Positions 9,448-19,258 of a DNA stretch of 64,000 nt are shown here, in pieces. The translations under genes and the position numbers were made by a program. Source of the stretch: CAIXSC01 sp046349915 (GTDB taxonomy: Bacteria > Planctomycetota > Planctomycetia > Pirellulales > Pirellulaceae); the NCBI GenBank assembly GCA_046349915.1, contig JAXMBL010000006.1, positions 372,001 to 436,000 on the forward strand, given 5' to 3'. How positions within the stretch are numbered: position 1 is the first letter of the stretch; each line of letters begins with the position of its first letter. The notes below the pieces were generated by a model. The model was not told where the DNA came from. It was given only the letters and a program-made list of their open reading frames with translations, and ran no database searches.

Positions 9448-12420
9448 ATGAATCGCCCTCGGTCCAGAAAGTTGCTCGTCGCCGGTCTCGCGTTCACGCT
9501 GGGACTGATGGCGGTCGGCTTATTCCCGACATCCGCTCGCGCGCATTGGGCCTACCTCCCCATTCACCGTCCCCGACTGCCAGACACTCACAACCGTCAC
9601 TGGCCGCTAGGTCCTCTGGATCGATTCATTCTCTTTGGCCTTGAACGTTCCGGACAACAGCCTTCTGTCGCCGCCGACCGCCCCACCCTGGCCCGTCGCT
9701 TGTCCTTAGTGCTCACTCAATTGCCGCTCCCCCTGGAGACACTCGACGAGTTTCTCGCGGACTCGAGTCCCGATGCCACCGAGCGGTTAGTGGATCGGCT
9801 ACTGGCCTCGCCGCACTACGGCGAGCGAATGGCGCAGCCGTGGCTCGACCTGGCCCGCTACGCTGACACTCACGGGTATCACGCCGATACGCATCGTGAA
9901 ATGTGGCGTTGGCGCGATTGGGTAGTCGACTCGTTTAATCGCGGCCAGCCGTACGATCAGTTCCTAATCGAACAGCTCGCGGGCGATCTACTCCCGCAAG
10001 CAACTCTCGACCAGCGGCTCGCCACGGGCTTTTTGCGCAACCACATGATCATCTTTGAGAATGGCGTGGAGGACGAGGAATACCGCGTGGAATACGTGAT
10101 GGATCGAGTTTCGACGTTTGGCACGGTGGCGATGGCCCAAACGCTGGCCTGCGCCCGCTGTCACGATCACAAGCACGATCCATTCACTCAACGGGACTTC
10201 TATCGTTTGTTCGCGCACTTCAACAACGTGCCGGAGAGAGGCGTTGACGGAGAGCGAGGCAACGCGGTTCCCTACATCACGGCCCCCAATCGCTTACAGC
10301 AGTCGCAGCTTGATGATTACGGTCGACGCATCGCCGACCTCGAACGCCAATTGCACGAACGACTATCCAGGCCGGCGTCAGGTCAATCCAGTTGGGAGCA
10401 GACTCGTCGCCCCGGTGGCGGCTCGCCTCCGACCGATGCCTGGTTGCATCTCGGGCTGGACGGCGATTTGACAAACGCAAATGTCCAAGTGAACGGCCCC
10501 ATCTCTCGCATCGCAGGTCGCCGTGGAGAAGCCTTGCTGCTGGGCGGCGAGACTTCGCTCGAGATCGCTCCGCCCGTTCGCGAATCGCGAGAAGCTGGCT
10601 GGACCTTCACGTCGGCGATTTATCCCACGGTCGATTCCTCGATGACCTTGGCGGCTCGAGTCACTTCTCCCAACTCGCCCCGCGGCTGGGAGCTGCGAGT
10701 CGAGCGAAAGCGGCCCGCGTTGCGTTTGATTGGACCTCGAGAAGGGGAGGAACGCTGGGTAAGGTCTCGCACGCCGCTGGCGCTCCGCAAATGGCAGTCG
10801 CTGGCGGTCCAAGTCGCCGTCGAGGGCGAGCGAGCGAGAGTCGCCATGTATCTGGACGGTCGCCCTCTGCCGGTGCTGGTCGAGTCGCTGGGAGAAGAGA
10901 TGGAATCGGGCGAACTGGCCGAGGTTCCCTTTGGCGAATCTCTGCGACCTGTCGGACCGCTGACGTTGGGTAAATCGACATTGGACGACGACAGTCCATT
11001 TCGGGGAGCGATCGATGAAGTTTGGATGTTCGACCGGCCCTTGCGACGCGAGGAAATTGTCACGCTAGGAGGCGGCGACCCGCTCCTCGACTGGCTCGCC
11101 ATCGCTCCCGACCGTCGCACCGTCGAACAGACGCAAGCGATCCGCCGCCGCTATCTCACCGATGTTGATCCTCAATTCCGAGCAGTCGAGAGTCAACTTA
11201 GAGCAGTCCGCGTCGAGCGCGACGCATTTGCTCGCACTTTACCGACCGCCATGGTCATGGAAGAACGAGTTCCCGCTCGCACCACTCGCGTCTTGAGTCG
11301 CGGGCGATTCGACGGTGACGGCGAGCGAGTCGCCGCGGGCGTCCCCGTTTGGCTAACGCCCGGCGTGGACCCTCTCCCGAGTAATCGCCTCGAGTTGGCC
11401 CAATGGCTATTTCGCGACGATCATCCGCTGACCGCGCGAGTGGCGGCGAATCGATTCTGGCAGTGGCAATTTCACGAGGGATTGGTTGGCACCTCCGATG
11501 ACTTTGGGCTGCATGGCCAGCCTCCTTCCCATCCCGAGCTTCTCGATTGGCTAGCCGTGGAACTTCGCAGCGGGGCCTCCCCCGAGACTTGCTGGGATGT
11601 CAAACGTTTTCAACGTCTGCTGGTGACGTCCGCCACGTTCCGACAACGCAGGTTCGGCGGCCCATTCGCCCCCGCCCCAACCGGCGATCCCCAAGCCGCT
11701 GTTCCGCAAGTCGCCCTCCCCCGCTCGCGTCCTGGGATCGGCCCGCGGTTGAGCGCTGAAGCGATTCGCGATCAGGCGTTGGCGGCATCCGGGCTGCTTG
11801 AGAGCCGCCTGGAAGGCCCCGGCGTTTTTCCTTACCAACCAGCAGGTCTCTGGGAAGAACTGGCCTATGACACTCGACAATTCACGGCTCAGTCGTATCG
11901 CCAGAGTCAGGGCGCCGATCTGTATCGACGCTCGCTTTACACGTTTTGGAAACGAGCCGCACCGCCGCCGTTGTTCACCACCTTCGATGCACCTGATCGT
12001 GAAGTCTGTACAGCCCAGCGAGTCGCCAGCGGTTCCCCGTTGCAGGCGCTCGTCCTCATGAACGAACCAGGCCTGGTCGAAGCGGCACGCGCACTCGCCC
12101 AACTCGCAGGCTCGCGAACCAACTGGGCGCCGCGAGCCGCGATTACCGAGGCTTTTCGCCGGCTGCTGGCTCGCCCCCCCACAGCCGCGGAACTCGACCA
12201 ATTAGAAGGCTTGTATCGCGACGAAGAGGCCGCATTTCAACGCGATCCGGCAGCGGCACGACACTGGCTGCATGAACGCGAATCATCCACGTCCCACTCC
12301 ATGATTCCCAGTCCGCCTGGAATCAAAGCGTCCCCCTCGGCGCCGCCCTCCGTTCGCGCCGCATTGGCCTGTGTCGCGCACACTTTACTCTGCCTCGAAG
12401 AGACCCTATCCGTTCCCTGA
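9448..12420 (+). CDS. PSD1 protein with an inserted LamG-like domain, exported
   Basis: 990 residues from the ATG at 9448, which opens a clear signal peptide (MNRPRSRKLLVAGLAFTLG through TSARA). A longer frame from 9316 would bury that signal and is not favoured. After cleavage HWAYLPIHRPRLP begins a DUF1549 region with a CARCHDHKHDPF motif. A lectin/LamG-like beta-sandwich insert follows, recognisable from HLGLDGDLTN, GWTFTSAIYPTVDSSMTLAA and FRGAIDEVWMFDRPLRREEI. The C-terminal half is DUF1553 (RVAANRFWQWQFHEGLVGTS, HPELLDWLAVELR, GPRLSAEAIRDQALAASGLL, VASGSPLQALVLMNEPGLVE). The LamG insert suggests carbohydrate binding (inference). The next gene, 48 bases on, is a DUF1501 gene. Confidence 0.9.
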   Translation: MNRPRSRKLLVAGLAFTLGLMAVGLFPTSARAHWAYLPIHRPRLPDTHNRHWPLGPLDRFILFGLERSGQQPSVAADRPTLARRLSLVLTQLPLPLETLDEFLADSSPDATERLVDRLLASPHYGERMAQPWLDLARYADTHGYHADTHREMWRWRDWVVDSFNRGQPYDQFLIEQLAGDLLPQATLDQRLATGFLRNHMIIFENGVEDEEYRVEYVMDRVSTFGTVAMAQTLACARCHDHKHDPFTQRDFYRLFAHFNNVPERGVDGERGNAVPYITAPNRLQQSQLDDYGRRIADLERQLHERLSRPASGQSSWEQTRRPGGGSPPTDAWLHLGLDGDLTNANVQVNGPISRIAGRRGEALLLGGETSLEIAPPVRESREAGWTFTSAIYPTVDSSMTLAARVTSPNSPRGWELRVERKRPALRLIGPREGEERWVRSRTPLALRKWQSLAVQVAVEGERARVAMYLDGRPLPVLVESLGEEMESGELAEVPFGESLRPVGPLTLGKSTLDDDSPFRGAIDEVWMFDRPLRREEIVTLGGGDPLLDWLAIAPDRRTVEQTQAIRRRYLTDVDPQFRAVESQLRAVRVERDAFARTLPTAMVMEERVPARTTRVLSRGRFDGDGERVAAGVPVWLTPGVDPLPSNRLELAQWLFRDDHPLTARVAANRFWQWQFHEGLVGTSDDFGLHGQPPSHPELLDWLAVELRSGASPETCWDVKRFQRLLVTSATFRQRRFGGPFAPAPTGDPQAAVPQVALPRSRPGIGPRLSAEAIRDQALAASGLLESRLEGPGVFPYQPAGLWEELAYDTRQFTAQSYRQSQGADLYRRSLYTFWKRAAPPPLFTTFDAPDREVCTAQRVASGSPLQALVLMNEPGLVEAARALAQLAGSRTNWAPRAAITEAFRRLLARPPTAAELDQLEGLYRDEEAAFQRDPAAARHWLHERESSTSHSMIPSPPGIKASPSAPPSVRAALACVAHTLLCLEETLSVP

Positions 12421-12468
12421 CTCGACGCGAGGAGAGTCGACGCCGACGCCCGCTCGAGCAAGCCGCTT

Positions 12469-13959
12469 ATGTCCGATACTCAACTGCCCAACACGCGAAC
12501 AACGCCTGCATCCGCGAGTCAACTCGCGGCTCGCCGGCTCTTCGTGCGAAATTCCACCTTAGGACTGGGCGCCATCGCTCTCGCCTCCCTCTGTCCGCGC
12601 ATCGCGTCCAGTCAACAAGCCGACCCGGCAAAGCTTGGCCAGGGAGTGGTCCAACCGCTGCATTTCCCTCCGCAAGCGAAGCGAGTCATTTTTCTTTGCC
12701 AATCCGGCGCCCCTTCACAAATCGATCTATTCGACCCCAAACCGGGGCTTAAGAATCGACACGGCGAAGAACTGCCCGAGTCGGTCCGGGGACAGCAAAG
12801 ACTCACCACCATGACCTCGCAGCAGACGGCGAAACCAATCGTCGCCTCTCCTTGGCGATTCGAGCGACATGGGCAAAGCGGTCTGGAATTGAGCGAACTC
12901 TTGCCCTTCACGGGCCAAGTCGCCGACGAATTGTGCGTCGTTCGTTCCCTGTATACGGAAGCCATCAATCACGACCCGGCCATCACCTTCCTGCAGACCG
13001 GCAGCGAACAGCCGGGACGTCCTGGCTGGGGAGCGTGGGTCAGCTACGCACTTGGATCGGAAAACGATACTCTTCCCACGTTTTGCGTCTTTATTTCGGG
13101 CGGCGAGCCGGGCGATCAACCATTGAACGGCCGACTCTGGGGCCCCGGCTTCCTGCCGACTCGTCATCAAGGCGTGAAATTCCGCTCGCATGGCGACCCC
13201 GTACTCTATCTGGCCAATCCCGCGGGAATCGACGCCGCTCGTCGCCGCCGCCTGCTCGATCGACTGGCCGAACTGCAACGCATTCACGGCCAGTCGGCGG
13301 GAAACGAAGATTCGGTCGATGCGTGGATCAAGCAATTTGAACTGGCCGTCGGCATGCAAACAGCCGTCCCTGAACTTGTCGACCTCTCCCACGAAACGGC
13401 TCGGGGAATCGACCTTTACGGCGAGGATGCCCGCCGTCCTGGCACTTTCGCGGCGAATTGCCTGCTTGCTCGTCGCTTGGTCGAGCGAGGTGTTCGGTTC
13501 GTGCAACTGTACCACCGCGGCTGGGACCATCATTACCATCTGCCAAGCAAGTTGCCGGCGAAATGCCGTCAGGTCGACCAACCCGCGGCCGCTCTCGTGC
13601 TCGACCTCAAACAGCGAGGGCTGTTGGATGAGACACTCGTCGTGTGGGCAGGCGAGTTTGGGCGAACCATCTACTGCCAGGGCGCCTTGACCGACGGCGA
13701 TTTCGGACGCGACCATCATCCGCGATGCTTTAGCGTTTGGCTGGCGGGCGGCGGAGTCCGCGCGGGCGCCGTCGTCGGTCGCACGGATGAATTCTCGTAT
13801 AACGTGAGCGAGAATCCGGTCCACATTCACGACCTGCAAGCCACGGTCCTGCATCTACTAGGGATCGATCACGAACGCCTTACGTTCCGAGCACAAGGAC
13901 GCGATTTCCGACTCACCGATATCGCGGGCCGAGTGGTCCCAGCGATCGTCCGCGGGTGA
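12469..13959 (+). CDS. DUF1501 family protein, exported
   Basis: 496 residues. The N terminus has a leader ending AARRLFVRNSTLGLGAIALA, which fits a Tat-type signal (RRLFVR). Family blocks follow: AKRVIFLCQSGAPSQIDLFD, SGLELSELLPFTGQVADELC, LYHRGWDHHYHLPSKLP, ETLVVWAGEFGRTIYCQG, FGRDHHPRCFSVWLAGGGVR and HIHDLQATVLHLLGIDH. The EFGRT and GRDHHP segments are the conserved likely metal/active-site region of the family. It is co-directional with and 48 bases downstream of the LamG-containing PSD1 gene, forming the second PSD1-DUF1501 module in the window. Substrate unknown. Confidence 0.9.
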   Translation: MSDTQLPNTRTTPASASQLAARRLFVRNSTLGLGAIALASLCPRIASSQQADPAKLGQGVVQPLHFPPQAKRVIFLCQSGAPSQIDLFDPKPGLKNRHGEELPESVRGQQRLTTMTSQQTAKPIVASPWRFERHGQSGLELSELLPFTGQVADELCVVRSLYTEAINHDPAITFLQTGSEQPGRPGWGAWVSYALGSENDTLPTFCVFISGGEPGDQPLNGRLWGPGFLPTRHQGVKFRSHGDPVLYLANPAGIDAARRRRLLDRLAELQRIHGQSAGNEDSVDAWIKQFELAVGMQTAVPELVDLSHETARGIDLYGEDARRPGTFAANCLLARRLVERGVRFVQLYHRGWDHHYHLPSKLPAKCRQVDQPAAALVLDLKQRGLLDETLVVWAGEFGRTIYCQGALTDGDFGRDHHPRCFSVWLAGGGVRAGAVVGRTDEFSYNVSENPVHIHDLQATVLHLLGIDHERLTFRAQGRDFRLTDIAGRVVPAIVRG

Positions 13960-14221
13960 GTGGGAGTTGGGTGCGCAAGCTGGCTTTTTTTCCTAGCAGC
14001 GAGTGGTGCGAGTGAAAAAGCCGTCAGAAAAAGATTGACTCGGCATGACGCCGCTCGTCTAATGCGGCCACCCCCCCTCCGTGGATAGGTCGATTTACTC
14101 GCACGAGTAACTCGATGAACTAGTGGCGTAATCGTTCTAGTCGCCAACTTGCACGATTGTTCCCGCTGGTGGAGGCGCCGTTGAGTTAGTTCGTCGCCAC
14201 TTCATAGAGAGATTACTGCTC
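13960..14221. other. Intergenic, 262 bases, nothing recognised
   Basis: Spacer upstream of the exported protease gene. It presumably carries that gene's promoter, but no promoter, RNA gene or strong hairpin could be recognised. No strong Shine-Dalgarno precedes the ATG at 14222. Confidence 0.4.
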
Positions 14222-17200
14222 ATGGTTCGTTCACTTCGTCGTCGCATTCTCGAATCCAAGTCGCATTCCCCAACAACTCACAAGCCCACGAAAAAAGCAC
14301 AATTGGGAAGGGCGCGCCAGGGAAGAACGCCCCTGGGGAAAGCGACTCTAGGATTCGAGTCGCTCGAAGAGCGAGCTCTATTCGCGGTCGGCGCCACGTT
14401 TATGCCGACAACGGTCGCGGCGGGAACCGGTTTCGATGGCGTGGTGTTGTTTGATGGAGGTTGTACGGGCGTGTTGCTGGAAGATGGCCGTCACGTCTTG
14501 ACCGCGGCTCACTGTGTCGACGGTTCGGGAGTCAACCGTGATGGTCTTGTTGATCCAGAGACTTATGAAATTGATTTCGATCTCCCCAACGGCCAGGAGA
14601 CGATTTCCATTCCCGCGGCTCAGGCGGCCAATCGCATCACGATCCATCCGACGTGGGTCGCGCAGCAAACGTCGTCGGCCGGAAGCGACTTGGCGATCGT
14701 CGAGTTGCCGGAGATTGGGGCGGGCGGGCGCTCCAACGGGTCTCAACTTTTCCGCGCCTCCAGTGAAGTCGGGCAGACCTATACGTTGGTTGGTTATGGT
14801 CGGGCGAACAGCAGCGGCGACAACGGCGCGGAACTGCCAGGCGGCGGTTTGCCTCCGGGAGCTGTGTCCGACGATGTCAAACGTCAGTCCTCCAACGTCT
14901 TCGAATCGACCGGGTCGCGGATTCTGCGCGAGGTGCAGAGCGTCGAGCTGAACGCAACGGGAGGCACGTTCAAATTGAGTTTCGGAGGCGACTCCACGTC
15001 CGCCATCGCCTTTAACGCTTCGGCAGCCGCGGTGGAATCGGCGTTGGAGGCTTTACCGTCGTTGGCGCCCGCCGATATTCAGGTCTACGGCGGCCCTGGG
15101 CTGTGGTATGTGAACTTCTTAGGAGCGTACGCGGGCGTCGACGTCGCTCTGCTAGGGGCGGACTCGAGCGGCCTCACGGGCGGCGCGTCGACCGTCGACG
15201 TGGACGAGGAGATCGCGGGCGACCGCTACACGATGGCAGCCGCGGACGTGCTGCTCTACGACTTCGACAACGGCACGAGCGCCAATGATTCGCTCGGTCG
15301 CATGTTTGGAATCACGAATACTGGCCTGGGCGCCGCGACCGAAGCGATTCAAGCGGCTGGCGATTCGGGCGGGCCATTCTTCTTGGGCAACCTAGTCGCA
15401 GGATTGGTCTCGACTCGTTTGACGGACTTGGGAGATGACACAGCCGCCCCTCTGGATGTGTCGGTAAACGATTCGACGTTCGGCGAGATTGGCATTGTCA
15501 CTCGAATTTCCACGTTCGCCAGTTGGATCGACGCCCAACTCGCCGACTCGAATATCGACTTAGTCCTCGACATGCAAAATCAAGACGAAGGAGACGATGG
15601 CGCGGCCGACGAGATCGAGATTAAGGTTGTGGCGGGGCAATTCGAGTTACGAGTAAATGGGACGCTGTTCTATCAGGATGCGCTCAGCGACCTGGACTCG
15701 ATCACGATTCGCGGATCGGGCGACGACGATACTTTGATTGTCGATTTCTCGGGCGGCAACCCCATTCCCAATGGCGATCTGACTGTTGATGCGCGGGGCG
15801 GCGCGGCGAACTCGCTGATCATCCGCAATGGCTCGTGGACCACTGTCGATTATCAGTACACGGGAGCAACCGCTGGCTCGATCGACCTCGACAGCACCAC
15901 CATCCATTTCGACAATCTCGCGTCGATTATCAATACGGGCTCGTCCGCCGACACCTCGTTTGTGCTTCCCGCCGGGCCGAATATGGACCTCGTGCTGAGC
16001 GACGATGGGTTTGGCGATGATCCCAACGGCCCGACAGCGGGAGCGTCAGCGATTGCGGGAGGGTTGATCGTATTCACTCAGTTCGCCAACCCAACCAACA
16101 GCTTGACGATCCCATTTGGCCCCAACGGCGATAAACTCGAAATCGAAGCACTCGACGCAGCCTTTGACGCCGATGTCGTGGTCGAGGGGGGTGCGGGAGC
16201 GGACGAAATCCGGATTGGAGCGATCACTGGCAGCACGAGTCAATGGAGCGTCGACGGCAAGGGAGGGACCGACAAGCTGACCATTGATTACGCGGCAACG
16301 GTCGCCTTCACAGGTGCGGGAGCGGGGACCGTGACCAGTACGGCGGGACTGTCGCCGTTGGAATTCACGAGTATTGAGGACTTCCAACTGTTGGGAGATT
16401 ATGGCGACGCGCCGGACAGTTACGGCACTTCGCTCGGAGTCGGCGGAGCTCAGCATCCCGCAGGTTCGGCGCTGTTTCTCGGCGCCGCGGTCGACTCCGA
16501 ATACAACGGGTTGCCGTCCGGCAACGGGTTGGCGGATGACGGCGACGGCGTCGACGACGAAGACGGCGTGTTGATGTCGTCGACTCTCATCGCCCGACTC
16601 GACGCTAAATTCACCATTACGGCTTCCGCGGCCGGTAAACTCGATGCCTGGATTGACTTTAACCGCGACGGCGTTTTCGCCGCTTCCGAACGGATCGCTG
16701 ACAGTGTGGCGTTGGCGGCCGGCGAAAACACGTTGCTGATCACCGTCCCCGAGAATGTTGTCGCGGGCGCCACCTTCGCTCGCTTCCGAGTCAGTACGGC
16801 GGGCGGCTTGGGCCCCACGGGCAGTGCGCTTGATGGCGAAGTGGAAGACTATCCCTTGGCCCTTTTCATTCCAGCGCCGGGCTCCGTGCAATTGCTCGAC
16901 GATCCAGCGAATCCCGGCACGGGCCTGCTGCTGGTCAATGGGCGAGCGATCAGCGACGCGATCGTCGTCCGACCGTCGGCGCTGCAGCCCACTCAACTGG
17001 AAGCGATAATTTCGCCGTTTGTCGTCAGTGGTCTCTTCCCGGCGGCTAACGTGCAACGCGTGGTCGCGTTTGGATTGGGCGGAAACGACTCGATTGTCAT
17101 GGACTCCCGACTGCTCATTCCCACGCAGCTGTTCGGCGACGACGGCAATGACTCGTTGGTCGGCGCTTCCGGCGACGACTTTATCGATGCCGGTTCGGGC

Positions 17201-17596
17201 ATTGATAGCGTCGCTGGCGGGGCAGGCAACGATATTATTCTCGGCGGCCTCGGCGACGACTCGTTGTCGGGCGACGCGGGTTTCGACATCATTATTGGCG
17301 GTGGTGGTCGGGATACGATCACAGGCGGGCTGCACGAGGACATCATCATCGGCGGCAACACCACGTTGGCTGGCCTTGACCTGCGTGCCGCTTTGGTCAC
17401 CTGGACCAATGGCGCCGCGTTCAACACGCGAATTGCGGCGTTGGCGAGCAAATTCAATGCGGCAACTGTGGTCGACGATGGCATTGCCGATTTCATCTTC
17501 GGCAGTGGCGGCCGCGACTGGATGTTGGACTTCGCACTCCGTGACCTGCTGCTCGACTTCGACCCCAATCCCACCACGGGCGACCGTCGCAACTAG
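14222..17596 (+). CDS. Exported trypsin-like serine protease with GEVED and RTX repeats
   Basis: 1124 residues. The N terminus is Arg/Lys-rich and then has LGFESLEERALFA, a signature seen at the start of large planctomycete secreted proteins. The trypsin-like domain has all three catalytic residues: LTAAHC (H97), AGSDLAIVEL (D156) and AGDSGGPFF (S382). The D156-S382 distance is about 90 residues longer than usual because an extra module (GGTFKLSFGG through YVNFLGAYAG) sits between them. After the protease come a beta-rich region, a GEVED domain (LDAWIDFNRDGVFAASERIA, ending DGEVEDYPL) and at least four glycine/aspartate calcium-binding repeats (GGAGNDIILGGLGDDSLSGD and following). Likely a calcium-stabilised surface or secreted protease; substrate unknown. 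Confidence 0.87.
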   Translation: MVRSLRRRILESKSHSPTTHKPTKKAQLGRARQGRTPLGKATLGFESLEERALFAVGATFMPTTVAAGTGFDGVVLFDGGCTGVLLEDGRHVLTAAHCVDGSGVNRDGLVDPETYEIDFDLPNGQETISIPAAQAANRITIHPTWVAQQTSSAGSDLAIVELPEIGAGGRSNGSQLFRASSEVGQTYTLVGYGRANSSGDNGAELPGGGLPPGAVSDDVKRQSSNVFESTGSRILREVQSVELNATGGTFKLSFGGDSTSAIAFNASAAAVESALEALPSLAPADIQVYGGPGLWYVNFLGAYAGVDVALLGADSSGLTGGASTVDVDEEIAGDRYTMAAADVLLYDFDNGTSANDSLGRMFGITNTGLGAATEAIQAAGDSGGPFFLGNLVAGLVSTRLTDLGDDTAAPLDVSVNDSTFGEIGIVTRISTFASWIDAQLADSNIDLVLDMQNQDEGDDGAADEIEIKVVAGQFELRVNGTLFYQDALSDLDSITIRGSGDDDTLIVDFSGGNPIPNGDLTVDARGGAANSLIIRNGSWTTVDYQYTGATAGSIDLDSTTIHFDNLASIINTGSSADTSFVLPAGPNMDLVLSDDGFGDDPNGPTAGASAIAGGLIVFTQFANPTNSLTIPFGPNGDKLEIEALDAAFDADVVVEGGAGADEIRIGAITGSTSQWSVDGKGGTDKLTIDYAATVAFTGAGAGTVTSTAGLSPLEFTSIEDFQLLGDYGDAPDSYGTSLGVGGAQHPAGSALFLGAAVDSEYNGLPSGNGLADDGDGVDDEDGVLMSSTLIARLDAKFTITASAAGKLDAWIDFNRDGVFAASERIADSVALAAGENTLLITVPENVVAGATFARFRVSTAGGLGPTGSALDGEVEDYPLALFIPAPGSVQLLDDPANPGTGLLLVNGRAISDAIVVRPSALQPTQLEAIISPFVVSGLFPAANVQRVVAFGLGGNDSIVMDSRLLIPTQLFGDDGNDSLVGASGDDFIDAGSGIDSVAGGAGNDIILGGLGDDSLSGDAGFDIIIGGGGRDTITGGLHEDIIIGGNTTLAGLDLRAALVTWTNGAAFNTRIAALASKFNAATVVDDGIADFIFGSGGRDWMLDFALRDLLLDFDPNPTTGDRRN

Positions 17597-17632
17597 CGCT
17601 GCCTCAGACAGCCGGATGAATAAACTACCTGC

Positions 17633-17658
17633 AGCCCCACTCCTGAATGAGTGGGGCT
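17633..17658. terminator. Perfect hairpin after the protease gene
   Basis: AGCCCCACTC (17633-17642), loop CTGAAT, then GAGTGGGGCT (17649-17658): a perfect 10-bp stem with 6-base loop between two convergent genes. No T-run follows on either strand, so a role as a bidirectional transcription end is inferred from position only. Confidence 0.5.
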
Positions 17659-17672
17659 GGGTGCGCTTGCTG

Positions 17673-17696
17673 CGGAATTCTTGCGAATTCCGCTAC
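17673..17696. repeat. Palindrome family B, single copy
   Basis: GCGGAATTC-TTGC-GAATTCCGC followed by TAC. The same unit occurs at 26628, 26662, 53991 and 54072. Here it ends 3 bases before the stop codon of the convergent kinase gene. Confidence 0.85.
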
Positions 17697-17699
17697 AAG

Positions 17700-19112
17700 T
17701 TAAGCCAAAAGTCGGAGCAGTAGGAACGTTAAGGCGGCGCCTAACAGCATCGACGTCGGAATCGCAATCGCCAAGGCAATGGCGACCGCTAGGCCCACCG
17801 GCCAGGGTTCATCGCGTTCCAGCAGCCCCTCCGCGGTACTCACGCTGTTATCGCTAAAATTCAGCAAGGGACGCTTACGACGTCGTCCGCGAATGGGGCG
17901 AGTTTCCTGGCGAGAAGATCCTGAGTCGGTCAATTGCGAGTACTGACTCGGACTGTCGACGCTGCGAGAATCATGTTCTCCGCCATCGGCGCTCGGAGAA
18001 TCACCGTACTCCTGTTCGTCATCTTCCTCGGGTGGAGGAGGCGCCATCCAGCGAGCTTTCGACAGCTGTTGAGCCAACAATGGACCCGCATCCTTCGCCC
18101 ACGGTTCGAGCCGCGTCACCACTTCGTCGGCACTCTGAATGCGAGCTTCCGGATCCTTCTCCATCATGTCCGCGATGATCTCCACGAACTCTTCACTCAG
18201 CTCAGGATTGAAGCGACGTGGATGCCAAGGAGTTTCCTCACAGTGTCGTCGAGCCTTATCTCGAGTCGTACCGCCGGGAAAAGGGACCTTGCCGCAGACC
18301 GCGTAATACAACGTGCAACCCAGCGAGTAGATATCGCTGACCTTCGTCACTTCGCGCGGAGTACGGATCTGCTCGGGCGACAAGTAGTCGGCCGTTCCCA
18401 CAATTTTGCCCGCGCGAGGATCAAGGTCTCCTTCGTCCATGTAGCCCGCTAGCCCCAGATCGGAAACCTTGGCCACCCCTTCGGGAGTCACCAAAATGTT
18501 GCCCGGCTTGACGTCTCGATGAATCAAGCCGCGGCTGTGTGCGTAGGCCAATCCCAAGGCCGCCTGCAGAATGACTTTTGCCGCTTGCTGCACCGTGAGC
18601 GGTCCACGGGAACGAATCAAGCGTCGCAGGTCGGTCCCCGGCACATACTCCGTCACCAGGTAGTGCACCTTCCCATCGTGCCCCGCGTCGTAAGCTCGGA
18701 CCAGATGCGGGTGATCCAGCTGCGCTTGCGTGCGAATCTCGCGAGTAAAATTCGAGATCGACTCGGGCGTGGCCTTGTGCGTCGGCAGCACTTTGACCGC
18801 GCACTCCCGCCCCATCATCTTGTGCACGGCCTTGAAAACTTGCCCCATTCCTCCTTGGCCAATCCAGTCGGTGATCAAGTAGGGACCGAGGTTGAGTTTC
18901 GTGCGACCGGCTCGCAATTGTTCCGATTGATAGGTGGTCAGCAGACCGGCTTCCACCAATCGCGCCGCCAACAGTTCGTCATCAATGACGGTGGTCAGCA
19001 CCATAGGAGGCGGGAGCTGGGCGCGGATCGATGCTTCGACCTCTTTGAGTTGTTCGGCAGTAACCAAACCACTCACAATGGCGGAATTCCAGAATACGGT
19101 TCGCGATGGCAT
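17700..19112 (-). CDS. Ser/Thr protein kinase with C-terminal membrane anchor
   Basis: 470 residues from the ATG at 19112, which has GGAGGGAG about 11 bases upstream; a GTG 24 bases earlier is possible. After an about 60-residue helical leader comes a Hanks-type kinase domain: LGPYLITDWIGQGGMGQVFK (glycine loop), CAVKVLP (ATP lysine), HRDVKPGNILV (catalytic loop), DLGLAGYMDE (DLG in place of DFG, common in this group) and GTADYLSPEQIRTP. A charged Ser/Asp/Glu-rich linker and a basic RPIRGRRRKRPL stretch lead to a C-terminal membrane helix pair (WPVGLAVAIALAIAIPTS and LLGAALTFLLLRLLA). Unlike the kinase at 3080-4966 it has no outer sensor domain. Targets unknown. Confidence 0.88.
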   Translation of the reverse strand: MPSRTVFWNSAIVSGLVTAEQLKEVEASIRAQLPPPMVLTTVIDDELLAARLVEAGLLTTYQSEQLRAGRTKLNLGPYLITDWIGQGGMGQVFKAVHKMMGRECAVKVLPTHKATPESISNFTREIRTQAQLDHPHLVRAYDAGHDGKVHYLVTEYVPGTDLRRLIRSRGPLTVQQAAKVILQAALGLAYAHSRGLIHRDVKPGNILVTPEGVAKVSDLGLAGYMDEGDLDPRAGKIVGTADYLSPEQIRTPREVTKVSDIYSLGCTLYYAVCGKVPFPGGTTRDKARRHCEETPWHPRRFNPELSEEFVEIIADMMEKDPEARIQSADEVVTRLEPWAKDAGPLLAQQLSKARWMAPPPPEEDDEQEYGDSPSADGGEHDSRSVDSPSQYSQLTDSGSSRQETRPIRGRRRKRPLLNFSDNSVSTAEGLLERDEPWPVGLAVAIALAIAIPTSMLLGAALTFLLLRLLA

Positions 19113-19258
19113 TGCCTCGGCCTCTCCCTCCTTCACCCATCCTCCTGCACCCGCTCGCTGTCCCCTCGCCGTCGCCCGATACGAAGCGGACCTACCATGA
19201 AGTTAGCTCCACAACCGTCCCCTGGCCAGTCTGAAGTGGACCGATTGCCTCCGACAGG

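Noticed and set aside
16046..17335. 429-residue minus-strand frame opposite the protease gene
   Set aside because: Composition is Arg/Val/Asp-biased as expected for the complement of Asp/Gly-rich repeats; no recognisable content.
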